The notes under the pieces were generated by a model that ran no database searches, was not told where the DNA came from, and was given only the letters and a program-made list of their open reading frames with translations. Shown here one piece after another: positions 1 through 8,851 of a stretch of DNA of 64,000 bases. The DNA lies in NCBI RefSeq assembly GCF_023221595.1, contig NZ_CP096563.1:4645001-4709000 (forward strand), given 5' to 3'. This DNA is from Rhodococcus qingshengii JCM 15477. GTDB taxonomy: Bacteria > Actinomycetota > Actinomycetes > Mycobacteriales > Mycobacteriaceae. The number at the start of each line of letters is the position of its first letter. The first letter of the stretch is position 1. The translations under genes and the position numbers were made by a program.

Positions 1-58
1 AACTCCTCGGTCAGTGTCACTCTTCGATCAGTGCAACTCTTCGCAGGACACAAATGGC

Positions 59-76
59 TGTGTGTTCGAACACACA
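59..76. promoter_or_regulatory. perfect 18-bp palindrome upstream of prfC
   Basis: A perfect palindrome, TGTGTGTTCGAACACACA, is centred about 160 bp before the chosen prfC start. It could be an operator for a dimeric repressor. It is not the classic mycobacterial LexA box, whose two half-sites are separated by four bases. The rest of the first 235 bases shows no convincing gene. Confidence 0.35.
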
Positions 77-235
77 CATACATGGATAATCAGCGATCGT
101 TCGCCGAGTGTTACGCCGCAGTGGCTATCGCATCGTGGTCTGCGAGTATCCTTTCTCTGTTGTGCTGCCGCACTCTCCACCTGTCCGCGCACCGGCACGT
201 CGCCGGCACCGACGCCCACTTCGAGAGGTTCTTCG

Positions 236-1954
236 TTGACTACCCCGTCCGACTCGACCGTCCCTTCCGACTCGACTGTCCAGTCCGACACCGAAGGCCC
301 CGATTCAACCGAGAGCGGGTCGGTCGCGGTCACGACGACGACCAAGGGCCTGTCCGCCGAGGCAGAGCGTCGCCGAACCTTCGCCGTCATCTCGCATCCC
401 GACGCCGGAAAGTCGACGCTGACCGAAGCGCTGGCACTGCACGCGAAGAAGATCTCGGAGGCAGGAGCCGTCCACGGCAAGGCAGGCCGCAAGTCGACGG
501 TCTCGGACTGGATGGAGATGGAGAAGGCCCGCGGCATTTCCGTCAGTTCCACCGCACTGCAGTTCAACTACCACTCGTCCGAGACCCCGGACGAGCAGAT
601 CAACGTCATCAACCTCGTCGACACCCCCGGTCACTCCGACTTCTCCGAGGACACGTACCGCGTCCTGACCGCCGTCGACGCGGCGGTCATGCTCATCGAC
701 GCTGCCAAGGGCCTCGAACCGCAGACGCTCAAGCTGTTTCAGGTGTGTCGTCACCGCGGCATTCCGGTCATCACCGTCATCAACAAGTGGGACCGTCCCG
801 GTCAGACTCCTCTCGAACTGCTCGACGAGATCAGCGAACGGATCGGCCTCACACCGACCCCCCTGTACTGGCCGGTCGGCATCGCCGGCGACTTCCGCGG
901 ACTGCTGCGGCGCGGTGAAGACGGTGAGGCTCGCGAGTACGTCCGCTTCACCCGTACCGCAGGCGGCGCGAAGATCGCCCCCGAAGAGGTCATGGACGCC
1001 GACGCGGCGCTCGCCAAGGAAGGCTCCGAGTGGGAGACCGCGGCCGAGGAGAGTGAACTGCTCTCCGCTACCGGCCAGGACCACGATCAGGAGATGTTCC
1101 TCGCCGGTCAGACTTCCCCGGTGATCTTCGCGTCCGCGATGCTCAACTTCGGCGTCCGCCAGATCCTCGACACCCTCGTCGAATTGGCGCCGCCGCCGCG
1201 TGGGCGCGAAGACCTCAGCGGCAAGCCGCGCGAGGTCACCGATCCGTTCAGTGCGGTCGTCTTCAAGGTGCAGGCCGGTATGGACACCGCGCACCGCGAC
1301 CGTCTGGCGTTCATGCGCATCGTCTCCGGCGTGTTCGAGCGCGGCATGGTTGTCACACACGCCCAAACCGGCAAGCCCTTCACGACCAAGTACGCCCAGA
1401 CGGTATTCGGACGTGAACGTTCCACCGTCGAATCCGCGTTCCCCGGCGACGTCGTCGGCCTCGTCAACGCCACCGCACTCGCACCCGGCCACACGCTGTA
1501 CACCGAGAAGAAGGTGGAGTTCCCGCCGATCCCGTCGTTCGCGCCGGAACACTTCTCGATCCTGCGCGCCGAAAGCGCCGGCAAGTACAAGCAGTTCCGC
1601 CGTGCTGTCGACCAACTCGATTCCGAGGGCGTCGTCCAGATTCTCCGCAACGACATCCGCGGCGACGCCTCCCCCGTCATGGCGGCCGTCGGCCCGATGC
1701 AGTTCGAGGTCGTCGCAGCACGCATGAAGGCCGAGTTCAACGTCGAGGCCAAGATGGAACCGCTCGGCTACGCATTGGCTCGCCGTACCGACGCCGCGTC
1801 CGAGGTCGAACTGAACCGTCAGCGCGGTGTGGAGGTCTTCACCCGATCCGACGGTGTTCTGCTCGCCCTGGTCAGTGACAAGTGGCGCCTGCAGTACATC
1901 CAGAAGGAACTCCCGGATCTGACGCTCGAACCCCTCGTCGCTGCTGCGGACTGA
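236..1954 (+). CDS. prfC: peptide chain release factor 3
   Basis: This translational GTPase recycles RF1/RF2 from the ribosome after termination. It has the G1 loop HPDAGKST at residues 54-61, G3 DTPGH at 129-133 and G4 NKWD at 183-186, followed by EF-Tu-like domain II and the RF3 C-terminal domain, about 572 residues in all. The reading frame is open from base 14, but I start at TTG 236, which has GAGAGG seven bases upstream; the longer reading adds non-conserved sequence. Even so the N-terminus carries about 45 Ser/Thr/Asp-rich residues, with a repeated SDSTV, before the G domain. The stop overlaps the start of pnuC (ATGA), so the two are probably translationally coupled. Confidence 0.93.
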   Translation: MTTPSDSTVPSDSTVQSDTEGPDSTESGSVAVTTTTKGLSAEAERRRTFAVISHPDAGKSTLTEALALHAKKISEAGAVHGKAGRKSTVSDWMEMEKARGISVSSTALQFNYHSSETPDEQINVINLVDTPGHSDFSEDTYRVLTAVDAAVMLIDAAKGLEPQTLKLFQVCRHRGIPVITVINKWDRPGQTPLELLDEISERIGLTPTPLYWPVGIAGDFRGLLRRGEDGEAREYVRFTRTAGGAKIAPEEVMDADAALAKEGSEWETAAEESELLSATGQDHDQEMFLAGQTSPVIFASAMLNFGVRQILDTLVELAPPPRGREDLSGKPREVTDPFSAVVFKVQAGMDTAHRDRLAFMRIVSGVFERGMVVTHAQTGKPFTTKYAQTVFGRERSTVESAFPGDVVGLVNATALAPGHTLYTEKKVEFPPIPSFAPEHFSILRAESAGKYKQFRRAVDQLDSEGVVQILRNDIRGDASPVMAAVGPMQFEVVAARMKAEFNVEAKMEPLGYALARRTDAASEVELNRQRGVEVFTRSDGVLLALVSDKWRLQYIQKELPDLTLEPLVAAAD

Positions 1955-2604
1955 TGAGCCTGATCGAGGCGCTGTTCGACGCCGAACTGCACATCGGCAG
2001 CGCCACGATTCTCTGGCGAGAGATCATCGGAAACGCGTTCGGAATCGGCTCCGCGATCGCGGGCGCGCGACGCTCGGTATGGGCGTGGCCCGTCGGTATA
2101 GCCGGAAATGCCTTGTTGTTCACGGTGTTCATGGGCGCACTTTTCCACACTCCGCAAGAGCTCAATCTCTACGGCCAGGCCGGCCGTCAGTTGCTGTTCA
2201 TCACCGTCAGCGTCTACGGGTGGACTCAGTGGCGACGCGGGGCACGCGACTCCGGTCGCGCAGTCCTGCCCCACTGGGCGACAACTCGCGAGCGCGTCGC
2301 CATGATCGCCGTCATGGCCAGCGGCACAATCGCTTTCGCCTGGATCTTCGACCTCCTCGGCTCGTACGGAGCGTGGGCGGAGGCCTGGATCTTCACCGGC
2401 TCCATCCTCGCGACATACGGCATGGCGCGCGGCTGGACCGAATTCTGGCTCATCTGGATCGGCGTCGACGCCGTTGGTGTTCCGCTTCTTTTCCGAGCCG
2501 GCTATTACCCTTCGGCGATCCTCTATCTGGTCTATGCATTCTTCGTACTGTGGGGCTTCGCAATGTGGCTGCGCATTCAACGCCGAACTCCACAAGGGGT
2601 GTGA
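1954..2604 (+). CDS. pnuC: nicotinamide riboside transporter, PnuC family
   Basis: A 216-residue multi-pass membrane protein. The stretch WAWPVGIAGN and the following segment around LYGQAGRQ and WTQW match the PnuC family, which imports nicotinamide riboside (or, in relatives, thiamine or riboflavin) by facilitated diffusion coupled to intracellular phosphorylation. The ATG lies inside the prfC stop (ATGA). No nadR-type kinase gene is adjacent and no riboswitch is visible, so the exact vitamin substrate is uncertain. The pairing with prfC looks like operon read-through rather than a shared pathway. Confidence 0.85.
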   Translation: MSLIEALFDAELHIGSATILWREIIGNAFGIGSAIAGARRSVWAWPVGIAGNALLFTVFMGALFHTPQELNLYGQAGRQLLFITVSVYGWTQWRRGARDSGRAVLPHWATTRERVAMIAVMASGTIAFAWIFDLLGSYGAWAEAWIFTGSILATYGMARGWTEFWLIWIGVDAVGVPLLFRAGYYPSAILYLVYAFFVLWGFAMWLRIQRRTPQGV

Positions 2605-2625
2605 CCGTAAACCAACTCCTGGTAT

Positions 2626-2646
2626 GTTTGCGTCGATTAAGCAAAC
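2626..2646. promoter_or_regulatory. short inverted repeat before the low-complexity gene
   Basis: GTTTGC at 2626-2631 and GCAAAC at 2641-2646 form a perfect 6-bp inverted repeat in the short gap after pnuC. It lies 35 bp before the next start codon, where an operator or a small leader hairpin could sit. Support is weak. Confidence 0.25.
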
Positions 2647-2680
2647 CGGCGGTCTGTTTACGGGCATCAGGAGCGAAACA

Positions 2681-3253
2681 ATGGAAGACAAGAATTCTCA
2701 CGGAATAGCGGGCCCCAACGGTTCCGGCAACGGATCGAGAGCCAATAGTTCCGCAAGTAATGGTTCTGCAAGCAATGGTTCTGCAAGCAATGGTTCTGGG
2801 AGCAACCTTTCCACCAGCAACGGTTCCAGCAGTGCCACCGCCACAGCGGATTTTCTGTCGACCGCACCCAAGCAATCCGATGCATTCACGTTTCCGCTTC
2901 CTGCCCGAACCACGGCCGCACACAGCAGCGGAGAGGACCTTTCAGTGCCAGCTTCAACACGCGAATCATCGAGGACGCTCGAAACTCGGAGTCGTACCGT
3001 CGTACGTCGCGACGCGATGGGCGTAGCCGCCGTTCGAGTGGCCGGTCGACTCACCCACACCGAACTCATCGCAAATCAGGCCTCACCCTCGAGCGCACAT
3101 TCCTCCGATCCCACGACGGATCTGGACGAGTTGCTCACGATGCTCGGCAGCTACCTGTTGTCCTCGGGGTTCGAACATCCCGAAATCCACGCCAAGCTGG
3201 GCGGACAGTCGATCGTCGTCAACCTCGTATCGCCGGAGATCAGCGCGAGCTGA
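2681..3253 (+). CDS. hypothetical protein with Asn-Gly-Ser repeats
   Basis: I do not recognise a family in this 190-residue protein. ATG 2681 has AGGAG seven bases upstream. Residues about 14-50 are a low-complexity stretch built on NGSAS units, and the DNA repeats a 15-base unit around agcaatggttctgca. A Ser/Thr-rich disordered middle follows. The last 80 residues look folded, with a hydrophobic helix around LLTMLGSYLLSSGF and a strand-like end. There is no signal peptide or clear membrane span. It may form a separate transcription unit after pnuC; it converges on the next gene 18 bp away. Confidence 0.7.
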   Translation: MEDKNSHGIAGPNGSGNGSRANSSASNGSASNGSASNGSGSNLSTSNGSSSATATADFLSTAPKQSDAFTFPLPARTTAAHSSGEDLSVPASTRESSRTLETRSRTVVRRDAMGVAAVRVAGRLTHTELIANQASPSSAHSSDPTTDLDELLTMLGSYLLSSGFEHPEIHAKLGGQSIVVNLVSPEISAS

Positions 3254-3271
3254 TCTGGGCCCAGCTGCCCC

Positions 3272-3946
3272 TTAGGGCCACAGCACTGCTCGTGTCCATG
3301 CTCGGTCCGAGCCGCGCCGGTACAACCACCGCTGATGCCGACGCCCGGAGTCTGCCTGCCAGAACTCGACAGACTCCGGCTGGAGGCACCACGCACGCCA
3401 GTCCTTCGACACGAACCCTGGGTCGTCGCTGATTCTTGCTTCCGCAGCGGCCACCGACGTGTCGTACGCCCCTAAGTCTTCGAGCACCTCGCTCTGCTCA
3501 CTTGCCGTCGCCACCGCTCTCGCCGTGACGGAGCGTTCGACGAAGTCTCGGCGTCGAAGTGCGTCGTCGCCCTCGCGAACCGTTCCGCGAATCCGGACCT
3601 GTTGGCCTGTTTCGCGCCAGTAGAAGGCGAGCGATGCTCGCGGATTTTCTTTCAACTCAACACCTTTCGGCGAAGCAGCTGAACCAGAGAACCAGAACCC
3701 ACCCTCGGTCACGTCCTTGAGGATGAGGAAACGAGAATCAGGCATACCGTCGCCGTCCACGGTCGAGAGCGCACACACGTGTGGCTCGACGACGCCGAAG
3801 GCCACGGCCGCACGGAGCCAGTCGAGGAACAACTCCCCCGGCTTTTCCGGAAAACACTCGGGCGCGGGCGGCGGAGTTCCGGTCAGCGCGGGGATACCGC
3901 GAATCCACGTCCGTACGTCAGGCAGCGAAAAATCTGCATCAACCAT
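3272..3946 (-). CDS. pdxH: pyridoxamine 5'-phosphate oxidase family (PdxH-like)
   Basis: A 224-residue FMN-dependent oxidase of the PNPOx fold, expected to convert pyridoxamine or pyridoxine 5'-phosphate to pyridoxal 5'-phosphate. It shows the FMN-binding stretch with SRFLILKDV and GFWFSGSAASPKG, the segment PRASLAFYW, and the dimerisation C-terminus with RRHQRWLY ending in a tryptophan-containing tail. Length fits the family. The start ATG has only a weak ribosome site. The gene stands alone between a convergent hypothetical gene and an NTF2-like gene in the same orientation. A related oxidase with another substrate cannot be excluded. Confidence 0.85.
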   Translation of the reverse strand: MVDADFSLPDVRTWIRGIPALTGTPPPAPECFPEKPGELFLDWLRAAVAFGVVEPHVCALSTVDGDGMPDSRFLILKDVTEGGFWFSGSAASPKGVELKENPRASLAFYWRETGQQVRIRGTVREGDDALRRRDFVERSVTARAVATASEQSEVLEDLGAYDTSVAAAEARISDDPGFVSKDWRAWCLQPESVEFWQADSGRRHQRWLYRRGSDRAWTRAVLWP

Positions 3947-3971
3947 GAGCCGACTCTAATCGCGGGTGGCC

Positions 3972-4472
3972 TCAGGAGACGTTGCGAACTACCGAGTCGC
4001 CGAACGACGGTTGCTGCAGCAGCGCCCACTTGTTGGACGTCAATCGGAAACTCGGCATGTCGGCGAGCGCCACCACCGATTCCCAGGTCCGCTCGTAGCT
4101 CGTGTGGGAGATTCGCCATTCACCGTCGCTGCAGCGGGTGTATCTGTCGTGATAGAAGGCCGATCCGCGAAGCAGCATGCCGTCTTCGGGGATGACCACT
4201 GTGTCCGCGAGGCACCAGATCCCGGTTGCAGTGTCTCCGTCGACGTCGATCTCGGGTTGCCCGCACTGATGTTCGGTGATGATGTGTGATCCGAGAGTGT
4301 TCTCGAGGAAGGAGACGAACGAATCTCGGGAATCGAAACTGAGTTGTTCTCCGTAGATCGCGGTGGCGTCGACGGTCAGAGTGTCGGCGAATTCGACCCA
4401 CGATTTGGTGTCCAAGGCGCGTGCGTATCGGTACTTGAGTCTTTGGATGAGAACAATCGCTTCGAGATCCAT
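3972..4472 (-). CDS. NTF2-like (SnoaL-type) protein
   Basis: A 166-residue protein of the NTF2/SnoaL cone fold. It starts with a helix containing LIQRLKYRYARALDTKSW and ends in the typical strands with SAFYHDRYTR and WRISHTSYERTW. Members include polyketide cyclases, ring-hydroxylating dioxygenase small subunits and isomerases, so no reaction can be assigned. ATG 4472 is chosen because GGGAGG lies nine bases upstream; the upstream TTG would add eight residues. The gene is separate from its neighbours by about 100 bp on the 5' side. Confidence 0.75.
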   Translation of the reverse strand: MDLEAIVLIQRLKYRYARALDTKSWVEFADTLTVDATAIYGEQLSFDSRDSFVSFLENTLGSHIITEHQCGQPEIDVDGDTATGIWCLADTVVIPEDGMLLRGSAFYHDRYTRCSDGEWRISHTSYERTWESVVALADMPSFRLTSNKWALLQQPSFGDSVVRNVS

Positions 4473-4569
4473 GATCCCCGCCTCCCGGTGCAGCAACCAC
4501 CCGTCCTATGTGTGCACATTAGCCTGTAACACGCCGAAACGGGCATTACTCTCAAAGCTAGTAGAAATG

Positions 4570-5238
4570 TCAGCCGATAACACGCTTTTCCAGGCCGTCG
4601 AGCATGATCGTGATCTTCTCGTCCAACCAACCTCGCCCGTGCCACGTCGATTCGTCGCCGATTCCCTCGATCAACGACTCCGATGCATTCCAACTTTCCT
4701 GATACGCCTGTCGCGCGGAACGTGAATCGGCGGAGCTGACGGTCTTGTCCATCGCCGCCATCATTGCGAACTGCGTCATGGTCACCTCGGAGATGAAGTC
4801 CACCGCCAATATCGCATCGTGGGGTGTGAAGCCTTGCGCAGTCAACGAACCGACCAGTTTCTCCACGATCTCGATTATCGCCTGCGGCGTGCCCGGAACT
4901 GCGAGACCGACCTGGGCCAGACCTGGATAGCGCTCGAACGAGGACCACAGAACGTCGCAGAAATCCTTCAGGAATTCGCGCCACGGACGATTCGTATCGG
5001 GCCATACAGTCTGACGCACAACATGATCCGAGCAGGCACGCAGCAGCGCTTCGCGGTCTGCGAAGTAGCGATAAAGTGCAGAATGACTGACGCCCAGCCG
5101 CTTTGCCACGCTCGGCATGGTCAGTTCACTCAGATCACCGGCCAGGGCGGCCTCGACGATGTCCGTTGTCGACAACGTCGGCGGCCGCCCCGTCTTCTTT
5201 CCGGTCTGCATTCTCCTCAGCTTGCCACCAACCGCCAT
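4570..5238 (-). CDS. TetR family transcriptional regulator
   Basis: A 222-residue regulator with the TetR N-terminal helix-turn-helix: MPSVAKRLGVSHSALYRYFADREALL is its recognisable core (about residues 41-66). The C-terminal ligand domain is not diagnostic. ATG 5238 lies inside the 3' end of the upstream ABC transporter gene, overlapping it by 22 bp. An alternative start at 5211 has GAGGAG but only one base of spacing. The overlap makes it the last gene of the binding-protein and ABC-pair operon, so it may control that operon or sense its cargo. Confidence 0.85.
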   Translation of the reverse strand: MAVGGKLRRMQTGKKTGRPPTLSTTDIVEAALAGDLSELTMPSVAKRLGVSHSALYRYFADREALLRACSDHVVRQTVWPDTNRPWREFLKDFCDVLWSSFERYPGLAQVGLAVPGTPQAIIEIVEKLVGSLTAQGFTPHDAILAVDFISEVTMTQFAMMAAMDKTVSSADSRSARQAYQESWNASESLIEGIGDESTWHGRGWLDEKITIMLDGLEKRVIG

Positions 5239-6953
5239 CCCGACGCACGGTGGCGCTGGTTCCAGAACGCGGCGTAGTTCCCACCGGCTGCGAGCAGAAC
5301 TTCGTGGGTTCCCACTTCGACGATCGATCCGTCGTCACCGAGCACGATGATCTGATCTGCGGCCACGACGGTCGACAGTTTGTGAGCGATCACGAGCAGT
5401 GTGCTTTCCCTGGCGAGTTCTTGCATCGCACGCTGCACGTGTGCCTCGTTCTCGGGATCGAGTGCGGCCGTCGCCTCGTCGAGCAGAACGACAGGTGCGC
5501 GTTTGAGGAGTGCGCGCGCAATGGAGACCCGCTGCCGCTCTCCACCGGACAGTGCCGTCCCGCCCTCACCGACACGGGTGTCCCAACCCCGCGGAAGCCG
5601 CTCGACGATTTCCGCGACGCCCGCGATCCGAGCCACGTCGAAGACTTCCTCGTCCGTGGCTTCGGGGCGGCCGAGGCGGATGTTCGCGATCAACGTGTCG
5701 TCGAAGAGGTACACGTCCTGGAAGACCAGAGACAGCTGCGACATCAGGTCGGCACTCGTGAGGTCCCGCACGTCGACGCCGCCGACACGCACCACACCGG
5801 AGTCGACGTCGTAGAAGCGCGAGATCAACCGGGTGACGGTGGTTTTGCCGGACCCTGACGGACCGACCAACGCCGTCAACGACTTCCGTGGCACGTCGAA
5901 GGAGATGTTTCGCAGAACCTGCCCACCGTCCGCGTATCCGAAGTCGACGGCGTCGAACTGCACTGCCGTCTCCCCCGTCGCCGTCCCGCTGGTATCGGGT
6001 TCGACCATTGGTTCAACTTCGAGGATCTCGGACATTCGCCGGATTTCATTGCGTGCCATTCTGATTGCACCGCCGAACTCGCCGATCTCACCCAGCGGCT
6101 GGATGAACCGTGCGGTCAGTCCGAGTAGCGCGATCAACGTGACCGGATCGATGTCGCCGCCGAGCGCGAGGAACGCGCCCAAGATGATCACGGCAGAGAA
6201 CACGAATTGCAGGGCGATCCCGTTGACCACGGACCCGATCACCACGAACCACAGTTGTGAACGACCCGCAGTGTGTTGCGCTTCGATCGCGTCGTCGAGC
6301 GGTTCGTACACCCCGTGGGTGCGTCCGAAAGCACGCAGGACCGGTTGGCAACGCGCGTATTCGAGCACTCGATTGTTCGATTCGACGGCCGCTGCATGGG
6401 CCCGATCGTCGGCCTTGGCAGTCATCGTCGAGGCAAATCGTGCTGCCGCGAAGAGAATCGGAACGCTGATTACCAGCGCGAGCCCGAGCCGCCAGTCGAA
6501 GAACAACATGCACACGACAATGGTTGCCGGGCTGGCAATTCCGGAGATGATCGGTGTCATCAGGTGTGCAGCCGCCCCCATCACCGAGATGGTGCCCTTG
6601 CTGGCAACCTGCGATACCTGCCCGAGTCGGCCGGCGCCGAACCAGCCGAGCGGCAGAGTGACGAGATGATCTCCCAGACGAAGATGCATCGTCCGCAGCA
6701 GAGTGAGGGCCGACTCGAAGCCCTTCATCGCCTGCAGGTAGTGCGCAATCGAACTGATCACAGCGCATACGGCCATGGCGGCGAGCCACCGAACGAAACT
6801 GCCCCAGCTCTGATCGAACAGTGCCTGCACCGCAGGGACCAGAAGCGCCACTGCCAAACCCTGCATCACGCCGTACAACACTGCCCACACCAGGAACTCG
6901 CGATAGCGGCCCTGATTCTGCGGGCCGAGTATCCGGAAGAGGTCGCGAATCAT
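5217..6953 (-). CDS. ABC transporter, fused membrane and ATPase domains (IrtB/YbtQ-like)
   Basis: A 578-residue half-transporter with an exporter-type six-helix membrane domain (about residues 1-310) followed by an ATPase domain with Walker A GPSGSGKTT, signature LSGGERQR, Walker B VLLDEATAALD and the switch histidine in IAHKLS. It overlaps the preceding ABC gene by four bases, so the two products very probably form a heterodimer. In mycobacteria and Yersinia such pairs (IrtAB, YbtPQ) import ferric siderophores despite their exporter fold. The binding lipoprotein at the head of the operon and the iron box in front support the same role here. Confidence 0.88.
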   Translation of the reverse strand: MIRDLFRILGPQNQGRYREFLVWAVLYGVMQGLAVALLVPAVQALFDQSWGSFVRWLAAMAVCAVISSIAHYLQAMKGFESALTLLRTMHLRLGDHLVTLPLGWFGAGRLGQVSQVASKGTISVMGAAAHLMTPIISGIASPATIVVCMLFFDWRLGLALVISVPILFAAARFASTMTAKADDRAHAAAVESNNRVLEYARCQPVLRAFGRTHGVYEPLDDAIEAQHTAGRSQLWFVVIGSVVNGIALQFVFSAVIILGAFLALGGDIDPVTLIALLGLTARFIQPLGEIGEFGGAIRMARNEIRRMSEILEVEPMVEPDTSGTATGETAVQFDAVDFGYADGGQVLRNISFDVPRKSLTALVGPSGSGKTTVTRLISRFYDVDSGVVRVGGVDVRDLTSADLMSQLSLVFQDVYLFDDTLIANIRLGRPEATDEEVFDVARIAGVAEIVERLPRGWDTRVGEGGTALSGGERQRVSIARALLKRAPVVLLDEATAALDPENEAHVQRAMQELARESTLLVIAHKLSTVVAADQIIVLGDDGSIVEVGTHEVLLAAGGNYAAFWNQRHRASGWRLVAS

Positions 6954-8851
6954 GAGTTGGCCTTTCCTGCTGCGTCAGACTTACCTGCGATGTTGCGTTC
7001 AATCGAGTCGGCCCGACTGTGCTCAATCGAGTCGGCCCGACTGTGACTCGCCCACATCCGGGCATAGGTTGAACCACTCGCCACGAGCTGATCGTGCGTG
7101 CCCTTCTCCACGATCCGTCCGGCGTCGAGGACCACGATCTGATCGGCACTCACGATCGAAGCCAACCGGTGCGCGATCACCAGCACGGTGCGCCCCACCG
7201 TCAAACGCGACAGCGCTTCTTGGATATCGGCTTCGGACTCCGGGTCGGCGAAAGCGGTTGCCTCGTCGAGCACGAGAACAGGAGTGTCCGCGAGAATCGC
7301 ACGCGCGATGGAGACTCTTTGGGCTTCACCACCCGAGAATCTGGCGTCGACCCCGACCACCGAGTCGTACCCCCTCGGGAGCGCTTCGATTCGGGTGTCG
7401 ATCTGCGCGGCTGCGGCAGCGGCCTTCACCTCGGCCGAAGTCGCCTGCGGTCGGGCAAGCCGAATGTTGTCGAGCACGGTCGCTTCGACCAGCTGCACGT
7501 CCTGCAGAACGAATCCGACGTGGCGGTACAGCTCGTCGGTAGCGACTTCCCTGACGTCGACACCACCGATGGCCACGGATCCGGCACGCACGTCGTGGAA
7601 CCTCGGAACCAGCGTTGCCAGCGTCGACTTACCCGAACCCGAAGGTCCGACCAACGCCGTCACCGTGCCCTCCGGCAGCGTCAGATCGATGCCGGTCAGA
7701 ACGTCGGCGCCGTCGTCGTATGCAAAGGAAACTCCGGAGAATCGAACTTCGTTCCCCACAGGCTTTTTCGGATGATCGGTTTCCGGCAGAGCGTCGGTTG
7801 CGAACAGCGCGATCAGTCGCGCCGCAGCGGCGGCTGCCTCACGGCGTGCCTGCATACCGAAACCGATGGTCGTCACCGAAACCGGAATCACCATCGCGAC
7901 AAGAGAACTGGTCAGCACATCGATGGGTGACACCCATCCGGAGTGAACGAACCACGAGCCGAGGCCAAGGTTGACCACCAGCACAACCGGTGCGCTCAAC
8001 GCAATCGAGGCCAGCGCCTCGGTCCGGAGCATCGGGCGAACCCAGCCCTCGTACGAGACGGCAAACGCCTTGGCAGCGTCGCGGTATCGAGAATGTGACT
8101 GCTTGTCCTGACCGAAGGTCTTGACCACTGCGATGCCGGTGACGAACTCGACGATGGTGTTGCTGATGGCCGCGATGCCCTCATTCATCCGGCTCAACTT
8201 GACGGCCATGTCCTTGGTCATCATCGCGTAGGCGATCATGTAGATCGGGAGGGTGGCAATCGCGACCAGTCCCAGACGCCAGTCGATCGAGATCACGTAG
8301 CCGAGCCCGACGAGCGGCACCGCAATGGCGCCGGTGGTCTCGACGGCGCTGTGCGCAACCAGGTAGTGGAGATCGGAGATGTCGTTCTGCGCGGCTTTTC
8401 GCACGGTTCCGGACGAGTGGGAGGTGAACCAGCCCAGTGGAAGTCGACCGAGTGTCGCTGCGATTCGACGCCGAAGCACAGCCTGAAGATTGACATCGGC
8501 GAAGTGCGTCACGATCAATGCACCGCCTCCGAAGAACGCGCGCATACCCAGACCGAAGACGACCACCCACACGATCGTCCAGACGCGAGACGAGTCGATG
8601 TCGCCGCCCACGATCAGCGTCTTACCCAACTCGGCGATGGCCACGTACGGCACGATGGCCGCGACCGCGGCGATCACCTGCATCACCATCGCGATGGTGG
8701 TCCGTGTACGAACTGGCGCAAGGAGTTCGCGAAGCGCGCTCTTGTGCGCCGCCGCTTCAGCTTTGGCTTGCGAGGCTTCGGCCGTCGCTCCTTGTGATGC
8801 GTCGGCCTCTTCAGATGAAATGTCTGCTTTCGTAGCCTGTGTCGTCGTCAT
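6950..8851 (-). CDS. ABC transporter, fused membrane and ATPase domains (IrtA/YbtP-like)
   Basis: A 633-residue half-transporter. An Ala/Glu/Lys-rich N-terminal tail of about 40 residues precedes the six-helix domain, then the ATPase domain with Walker [10 protein letters not shown], signature FSGGEAQR, Walker B VLVLDEATAFAD and IAHRLAS. Unlike mycobacterial IrtA it has no siderophore-reductase domain; that activity is encoded separately at 17,131-18,033. ATG 8851 is chosen because it overlaps the stop of the binding-protein gene (ATGA); the frame is open further upstream but without conservation. The C-terminus contains an eight-residue tandem duplication. Confidence 0.88.
   Translation of the reverse strand: MTTTQATKADISSEEADASQGATAEASQAKAEAAAHKSALRELLAPVRTRTTIAMVMQVIAAVAAIVPYVAIAELGKTLIVGGDIDSSRVWTIVWVVVFGLGMRAFFGGGALIVTHFADVNLQAVLRRRIAATLGRLPLGWFTSHSSGTVRKAAQNDISDLHYLVAHSAVETTGAIAVPLVGLGYVISIDWRLGLVAIATLPIYMIAYAMMTKDMAVKLSRMNEGIAAISNTIVEFVTGIAVVKTFGQDKQSHSRYRDAAKAFAVSYEGWVRPMLRTEALASIALSAPVVLVVNLGLGSWFVHSGWVSPIDVLTSSLVAMVIPVSVTTIGFGMQARREAAAAAARLIALFATDALPETDHPKKPVGNEVRFSGVSFAYDDGADVLTGIDLTLPEGTVTALVGPSGSGKSTLATLVPRFHDVRAGSVAIGGVDVREVATDELYRHVGFVLQDVQLVEATVLDNIRLARPQATSAEVKAAAAAAQIDTRIEALPRGYDSVVGVDARFSGGEAQRVSIARAILADTPVLVLDEATAFADPESEADIQEALSRLTVGRTVLVIAHRLASIVSADQIVVLDAGRIVEKGTHDQLVASGSTYARMWASHSRADSIEHSRADSIERNIAGKSDAAGKANS
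6999..7045. repeat. 24-bp tandem duplication inside the ABC gene
   Basis: A 23-base identical unit starts at 6999 and again at 7023, a period of 24 bases. In the minus-strand gene it encodes HSRADSIE twice, just before the C-terminus. It keeps the reading frame and lies outside the conserved ATPase core. Confidence 0.85.

Noticed and set aside
59..76. LexA/SOS box reading of the palindrome before prfC
   Set aside because: The mycobacterial SOS box needs half-sites separated by four bases; here the half-sites abut at TTCGAA.
305..1615. Long minus-strand open frame of 436 codons inside prfC
   Set aside because: It is antisense to a well-conserved gene and has Arg/Asp/Gly-rich composition typical of reverse-frame shadows in GC-rich DNA.
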